64,000 bases of DNA from Zygnema cylindricum (lineage: Eukaryota > Streptophyta > Zygnematophyceae > Zygnematales > Zygnemataceae): NCBI GenBank assembly GCA_037447655.1, contig JBBHKE010002422.1, forward strand, positions 64,001-128,000. Reading direction: 5' to 3'. Both the position numbers and the translations under genes were made by a program. The notes beneath the pieces were generated by a model. It ran no database searches. It saw only the letters and a list, made by a program, of their open reading frames with translations, and was not told the origin of the DNA. Positions 58,634 through 64,000 of the stretch are shown here, in pieces (positions within the stretch are counted from its first letter, which is position 1; each line of letters begins with the position of its first letter).

Positions 58634-58849
58634 ACACTACCATCGCGAATCGTCATTAGCGTCAAGGTTTTTTTGGCCACTGAAAACATCTTTTCACTGG
58701 TCGGATTCTCAATTTGAGACCGCCAATCAGAAGGTGAGAATGTTACCTTTCAATCGCAACCGTCCGATCTACATTCGGACAAGTGTGTACGGAGAAAATA
58801 TGTTTTAAGTGGCGTAAAAAACCTTAGACGCTAATAACGATTCGCCGTG
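58634..58849. mobile_element. TA-flanked CACCGTG MITE, sister of 3485-3701
   Basis: About 216 bp, colinear with 3485-3701 (GAAACCGCCAATC.GAA / TTTCAATCG.AACCGTCCGATC, then AGTGTGTACGGAGA and TGTTTTAAGTGGC). The left terminus is damaged (ACCATCGCGAATCG); the right end GATTCGCCGTG is intact. Confidence 0.75.
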
Positions 58850-59283
58850 TAACTGTACTACATTTTCACTTTTGGTACACTACACATACCTAAAGTTGCC
58901 CTAAATTTTTATAAAAAAAAAAAAAAAATCATATATACTACTAATCACTAACTCTAATTTGGGTTTTTTCGAATAATAAATGCCCGCCGTATTGATGTCT
59001 ACATCAATATATGTATCCGTACAAAATATGACAATTCCTACGCTAAAATCTGAATATTCAAGTTTGCGTCACTTTTCCCAGTGCACATTCACATGCGTGC
59101 GCAACTACATAAAATGACATTTTGTACATTTGTTTTTCAAAAAGTAAATATTGGTACAGAAAATTTTGAAATAAAAGCTTTGATTCTTAGCAGATATTAG
59201 TGTGAGGAGGATTTTAGGACTTATAATATTTTTGTCTATGTCAAATTGTAATACTTACCTTTATAGTGTTACTGTAGCAGAGT
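58850..59283. other. No recognised feature
   Basis: AT-rich sequence with a poly-A run near 58910. No gene or element end could be supported. Confidence 0.4.
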
Positions 59284-59372
59284 ATGTTGAACGTCTCGCG
59301 TCAGTATCTAGGGACACGCGTCAGTATCTAGGGACACGTGTCGGTATCTAGGGACACGTGTCGGTATCTAAG
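59284..59372. repeat. 20-bp tandem array
   Basis: Four copies of about 20 bp based on ACACGTGTCGGTATCTAGGG. The two right copies create CACGTG palindromes; the left ones read CACGCG. Confidence 0.85.
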
Positions 59373-59566
59373 GCTTGTGCAGATATTCCGAAAACGCGCC
59401 AACAACAACCTACATGCGTTGATTATCGAGCGAGCGGAATCACTACATCGGACGGGCGGAATAAAAAACGCGCATTTGGGAACAATTACATGTACGGAAT
59501 AACGAGTACCGTTGGTAACGAATTGAGTCGACGGACGAGATACGTGCGGGGACCACAGGTGACTAA

Positions 59567-60663
59567 GGGTACTTTCGCATGTAACCGAAACTTAGTCTTG
59601 TTACTTTGTTTTTTAGCGAAGATTCTCCGTACAATTTTCAGAGCATTCGGATGTAAACGCAAAAAAACTTGTTACTTTACAAAGGTGACTCACGTAGAAG
59701 TGTACGAAACAGTGACAGGTGATGTGATACACATAATTATGCGAAACTTCAACTCACCTGCAAATTGAGACGTCAAACCGCACGCTGTACAATCTTTGGG
59801 ACATTGTCGACGTGGAGACTTTCAGCACTCTGCCGTACTTCCTCAGCTATTCCACAAAACGCCCCCTCTCTTCTCTGCAGTGTCATGTCTTTGTACTTTC
59901 CACCACCTTTCTTCGCCATTCTTGCAAAAACGGATACCAAGTTTGGCAGGCAGTTGGCATACTTATAATATATATATATGCCAACTGCCTGCCAATTAAT
60001 TACCTGCCTGCCAACAGCCTGCCTGTGTGCCTACCATATAAATGCAGACAGGCAGGCAGTTGCACAGAAATGCGGTTTGTTTTTCGCCTTCCCGATTTTC
60101 GAAAGGTGCCCAATGTTATTCCTAAGCCGTATATGTGAAGGCACGTGTGTTTGAGAAAGGAGTGTTACGACAGAGAACGTTGAGGAAGGATATGAGGGGA
60201 AGGAAGGAGGCGCCTTCACGCTTTTGCGAAATGGCGTTCGTTGGTCGTGACCCCTCCACGGCCCCTGTACGGAAAACAGCGCACGGAATACGGTTCGTAC
60301 ATGCCGTAAATGTGCATTTGGTTTTTTTTTTGGTACTCCGCCCTCGGGAATAGTAAAAAACTTCCGTCACGTGTTACAACGTCTCCCTATTCGCTCGCAT
60401 CCTGGAACTTTAATTAAAATCACCTCGCGAGGTGACTTGATTTCAAGTTTGAAGATGAGCTGGAAGGACGTGAAAATGGGTCGAAACTCGCTAGACGACA
60501 AACTGCATCTACCTAAACGACAAACTACAGGTCATTTAAAGTTGCAATTCGTACGGTATTAATTTCGTTTTTTTGGTACGGCTGCAGATTTTCTCGTTTT
60601 TTTCTAAGTTACAGAGGAAAACGACAGAAAATAACTGTAACTTTAGCACATGCGAAAGTACCC
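59567..60663. mobile_element. PIF/Harbinger-like non-autonomous element, long family, copy 2
   Basis: The 1097-bp element has ends GGGTACTTTCGCATG and CATGCGAAAGTACCC and is flanked by TAA at 59564-59566 and 60664-60666. It shares TAGCGAAGATTCTCCGTAC and GGCGT.C.TTGGTCG.GACCC with 21952-22964 and carries the AAAATCACCTCG palindrome at 60417-60440. A GCCTGCCAACTGCC-rich simple repeat sits at 59940-60060. Confidence 0.88.
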
Positions 60664-60666
60664 TAA

Positions 60667-62206
60667 TAGAGAAAATTGAAGCGAACTCATCGCAGATGAA
60701 CATCTGACGGCCAGTATTACCTCCAAGACCTCCGGAGAGTATCGTCAAGATTCTCTGTAATGTTGGTTTTCTTATAAAAACAAAATAGGCGGTACAATTT
60801 GGTACGGAGAGTCGTGGATTTCTGTTAGAAACGCCACTTTTCGCTTGTTTCACCCTAAGTCAAAGGAACAACAAAAGATTTCCGTCCTTTCCGGCGTTTT
60901 TTTGAAAAAGAAATTATTTGTGTTTATTTCAGCAGTATCCAAGAATCCTACGGCGTTTGGAAGCGTTTAATAGCGACAGTTTATACAAAGTGAACTTTTG
61001 TCGTTCGTGAAATTGCGCATGTGCCTCTTGGAGATGACGTCAATATAGTACGTCATTTATTGGCTGTCCGCGATTTCGTTGCCAGAGTGCATCAAACTGG
61101 CACGCACGTAGAGCCTACAGTTCAACAAATGATGACAAAACTACAAAATCAATACGCTCGTGATCACGTGTCGTAACGAACGTAAACGTGATGAAACTGT
61201 CAAACTGACCGTCAAGTGCTCTGGGTTTCCATCACAGTTAAGGTACAGTTATGTTTCAAAACTACTGTATCTGTCTTAAAGTACAGACGAAGGTACAGTC
61301 ACCCATGCAGCATTGAAGTACTTTGAGATCCCGACATGTCCTTTATCCGCTATGACACGAAAAAACCATTAACGCCGCATTTTTGACTTTATTCTAGTCG
61401 GACATTGGTTAAAAGCCTTTACGCCAATCACACGGCGTTTATTCAACAGAGGAATGTTTGCCGGCCAGATGCTGCAAACAGACTACTTGGGGAAGAGGCA
61501 ATACACACGTGTCAGAATATGGACTGGCCGGGTCAGGTGAACGAGAACTCTTTCGGAGATCAAAAAAAAAATCGTATAACGACAAATGTACAGTGTGAAT
61601 GAAGTCACGTAGCGATACAATCCGCAAAACGTTAAAAATTTATTAAATTGTCCTTTTTGGCCCCGCCAGCAGACATCTGTTCTATCGCCTCGTCGGTGAC
61701 CGTACGTACGGCAAGCGTCAATCCCACACCAGTTGTCCTCTTCAACCGATCCCTAACCGTACATAAACGTTGTCGTTTCCATTCCACCCCATGTACTATT
61801 CTGTCGTTTTTGATTCTCCCTCATGTACTATTGCGTACGAACGTCATCTCCCCAGCCCGCTAATCATTCCCTCTGGGCGACCTTCGATGTCGATCCGCCG
61901 AATAGCGTATCTCCAACCCCATCATACAGTCGCAGAGCGTCGCAACAATTCAATAACTGTCGCACAAACCGCGTACTGCGCCCCGATCGTCGCACGCACG
62001 TCGCGATCCCGTTACGTCCCATAAACAAAAAGGTCCCGGTCAACCTCCGCCACGTGTCCCTGCACGACCCTTCCCTCTCCCGAGTCCCAATACACGCTTT
62101 CGCCTATTTACCTTACGAACCTCCCCCATTTCTCCAAACTTTTCCCCTAATTCCCCTCCCTCTCCCCTCAAGTTTCCCTCTCCTCCCCTCTCTCCACGTG
62201 TCCTCC
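60667..62206. other. Region upstream of the GC-rich open frame
   Basis: Composition shifts from AT-rich to GC-rich from about 61650. It probably contains the promoter and 5' untranslated region of the 62-kb frame. Three CACGTG or near CACGTG words occur near 61510, 62052 and 62196. Confidence 0.4.
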
Positions 62207-62953
62207 ATGGCGGCCTCCCCTGCCACGCCCTCCAGCCGCCGGAAGTCTTCCAAGTCTTCCTCCCCCCGGTACTCCACCGCGTCCGTCACTCCCGCCGTGA
62301 TTCCCGGCGCCAATTCCGGCAGCAATCCCGGCAGCGACCTTCCCTCCCCCCCCGTCCCTTGCGTCGCCCACCTCCTCCTCCCCTACTGCGTCCTCCCTCC
62401 TCGCACTCTCTCCCCCGCCCCCTCCCTCGCCCTCGCCGACCAGGAGAAGGTCCGCTCACACGTGCGAGATTGGCAGGACTCCCTCTCCCCCTCCCCCTCC
62501 TCCTCATCGCACGTGCGAAGTAACCACACCACCGGCACGTCACGCACGTGCGCATCCCGCCACGTGGCGGACGATGACGTCAGCGATGACGGTGAGAGCT
62601 TCTGCTTGAATTCCGCCGGGTCTTCCGGACACGGGGGAGTGCTGGCGTGGCTGTTCGCACGACCGTCCGTACACACCGTACACGCGGAGTCCGTACAGTC
62701 CGTACAGTCCGTTCAAGGGGAGGGGGAGGAGGGGAAGTGGCAGCCGGCGCTGGAGGCGGTGCCGGAGGGAGACGGGAGGATAAGTCCGGAGGGGGGGGAA
62801 GGAGGGAGGGGGAAGGGGAAGGGGAAGGGGAAGGGGAGGGAAGGGAGGGAAAGGAGGGAGGGAAGGGAGTGCGAAGGGGGTTGTATTTCGGTTTGCAGGG
62901 AGGATAAGAGGGGGGGCACACGTGTTACGAAGAGGGAGAGGAGGGGACAGTAG
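62207..62953 (+). CDS. GC-rich open frame, 248 residues, unknown protein
   Basis: The frame stays open upstream to 61823, but I prefer the ATG at 62207 because it sits in a good context (CCATGGCGG, Met-Ala-Ala) after a pyrimidine-rich leader. The protein begins with a Ser/Pro-rich, probably disordered stretch (SSRRKSSKSSSPRYSTAS). A short hydrophobic PCVAHLLLPYCVLPP follows, then LALADQEKVRSHVRDWQDSL, an acidic DDDVSDDGESF and HGGVLAWLFARPSV. The last 60 residues are Gly/Lys/Glu-rich and encoded by a GGGGAA array, so the C-terminus may be non-coding in truth. No family was recognised. Intron signals inside were not needed. GC content is far above the surroundings, as for the 38-kb LRR exons. 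Confidence 0.45.
   Translation: MAASPATPSSRRKSSKSSSPRYSTASVTPAVIPGANSGSNPGSDLPSPPVPCVAHLLLPYCVLPPRTLSPAPSLALADQEKVRSHVRDWQDSLSPSPSSSSHVRSNHTTGTSRTCASRHVADDDVSDDGESFCLNSAGSSGHGGVLAWLFARPSVHTVHAESVQSVQSVQGEGEEGKWQPALEAVPEGDGRISPEGGEGGRGKGKGKGKGREGRERREGRECEGGCISVCREDKRGGTRVTKRERRGQ
62800..62870. repeat. GGGGAA purine array
   Basis: Tandem AAGGGG/GGGGAA words at the 3' end of the GC-rich open frame, encoding an alternating Gly-Lys run. Confidence 0.8.
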
Positions 62954-64000
62954 AACGAGAGGGAGAGGGAGAGAGGAAAAGGATTTTCAGGAGGAGGAAG
63001 GGGTAGGCGTAAAGGCTTTTTGTCTCTTTAGTGTGTAATAATAATACCGAAAATTTATTAAGTGCGGAGGAGAGAATGAAGTATAATTTATTTTAAAGTT
63101 TTTAGGTTTCAGGTGGAATTGGGAAGACTGGGAGAGAATCCAAAAAATTTTCCTTCCTTTTTTTTTTTGGGTTCTTTTTCTCTCTCCCTCTCTCCACTTT
63201 TGTGAAGTAATAAGTTCCCACTGTCTTTTTTCTTCTTTTTTTTGCCTAGAATAATTATAGTTTCAGTTGCAGTTTCAGTTTCAGTTTTAGTTGTTTGAAA
63301 AAGAAAAGAAAAGGAAAATGTAATATATTTGCTCTCAAAAGCGAAGAAATTTTCGTGCGTTTTTATCTTTCCTTTGTATTATTATTGTCATTGTTGTGTA
63401 TTATTGTTGTTTTCTTGAAGTCGTTTTGGAGGTAAATTTGAAAACATGGATTTCTTTGGCTTAGGAGGTCAGAAGGAAAGAAAAAACAAATCTGAGGAGC
63501 AAATGGCAGAGAGGGGGAGGGAGAGGGAGAGAGGGAAAGAGGGACAGAGAGGGAGGGAGAGGGAGAGAGGGAAAACTCAGATGGAAAGGGTTTACTATTA
63601 CTGGTTACACTCTATTTATGACGCTTTCAGTTCGCAAATTAACAGACGCATTGAAAAAAAATGTGGGGGCAATGTTGTCTTATTAATGGCATCTTCCCAT
63701 CTCACCCTTATTGGTGTGGATTTAGACTAGAAATGAACTTGACATCCGTTCTAACACCCTGGGGATTTTTGGATAGCCATGAAATTTAGTGCGATTACAA
63801 ATTAGTGTGGATTATTATTTACTTTTGTTATTCTAAACTGGATATAGGACAGATAAACATTTTGAGGGGTTAGTGCAAAATAAAATTAGGGAAGTAAATA
63901 AGTTGTGGTTATCAATTCCAATTTTTACAGCATATTGAATGTAAAAGTTTAAGAAAACAGATAAAAACTAAAAAACTAACTTGCATGTAATAAAAAGTTC
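62954..64000. other. Purine-rich and AT-rich flank, possible 3' UTR
   Basis: Purine tract to 63000, then AT-rich DNA with a TTTCAGTTGCAG simple repeat at 63260-63295 and a second GGGAGAGG tract at 63510-63575. An open frame at 63446-63730 starts MDFFGLGGQKERKNKSEEQ but runs through the purine tract. I could not support it as a gene. Confidence 0.4.

Noticed and set aside
63446-63730. 94-codon frame starting MDFFGLGGQ
   Set aside because: A third of it is purine-tract translation and the rest has no recognisable motif. Kept only as a note in the flank entry.
1-64000. CRISPR arrays, rRNA genes, bacterial operons, phage modules
   Set aside because: No regular repeat-spacer pattern, rRNA core sequence or densely packed same-strand genes with ribosome-binding sites was seen; gene structure is intron-rich and eukaryotic.

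Overview
This window is eukaryotic nuclear DNA, almost certainly from a streptophyte (land-plant lineage, most likely a charophyte green alga). Three things point that way: an 11-exon gene for an E1-like tRNA threonylcarbamoyladenosine dehydratase whose protein reads like the plant form; a plant-type leucine-rich-repeat (LRR) gene with one 24-residue repeat per 72-nt exon; and a decayed Ty1/copia retrotransposon with plant-style motifs. The species call is inference. No bacterial operon, rRNA, CRISPR or convincing tRNA was seen.

Layout. 0-2 kb: degenerate CCCTAA (telomere-like) repeats, a pyrimidine tract, and the last three exons of a minus-strand gene for a membrane protein with an acidic tail. 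2.4-8.6 kb: degenerate repeats, two TA-flanked inverted-repeat elements (one a 1.16-kb foldback), a 12-unit minisatellite, a 1-kb purine tract, a 10-bp array and two hAT-like MITEs. 8.6-12.2 kb: mostly unrecognised, with faint retroelement gag traces. 12.3-20.1 kb: the dehydratase gene on the minus strand, all 11 exons in register. 21-37.5 kb: nested non-autonomous DNA transposons, namely PIF/Harbinger-like (3-bp TWA duplications), hAT-like (8-bp duplications), TA-flanked MITEs and near-palindromic foldbacks, many with visible target-site duplications. 37.5-41.9 kb: more inverted repeats around a GC-rich island with LRR N-terminal exons. 42.5-54.1 kb: plus-strand LRR exons ending in a cysteine-rich exon; the last intron holds the copia element. 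54.1-61 kb: more transposon copies. 61-64 kb: a GC-rich open frame of unknown function and purine-rich DNA.

The host genes are not functionally linked to each other. The main interest lies in gene architecture (a tandemly triplicated splice cassette in the dehydratase gene; modular exon plus intron duplication in the LRR gene) and in the layered transposon stratigraphy, where insertion order can be read from target-site duplications. All exon structures were inferred by eye from splice signals, phase and protein similarity; none is backed by transcript data here.
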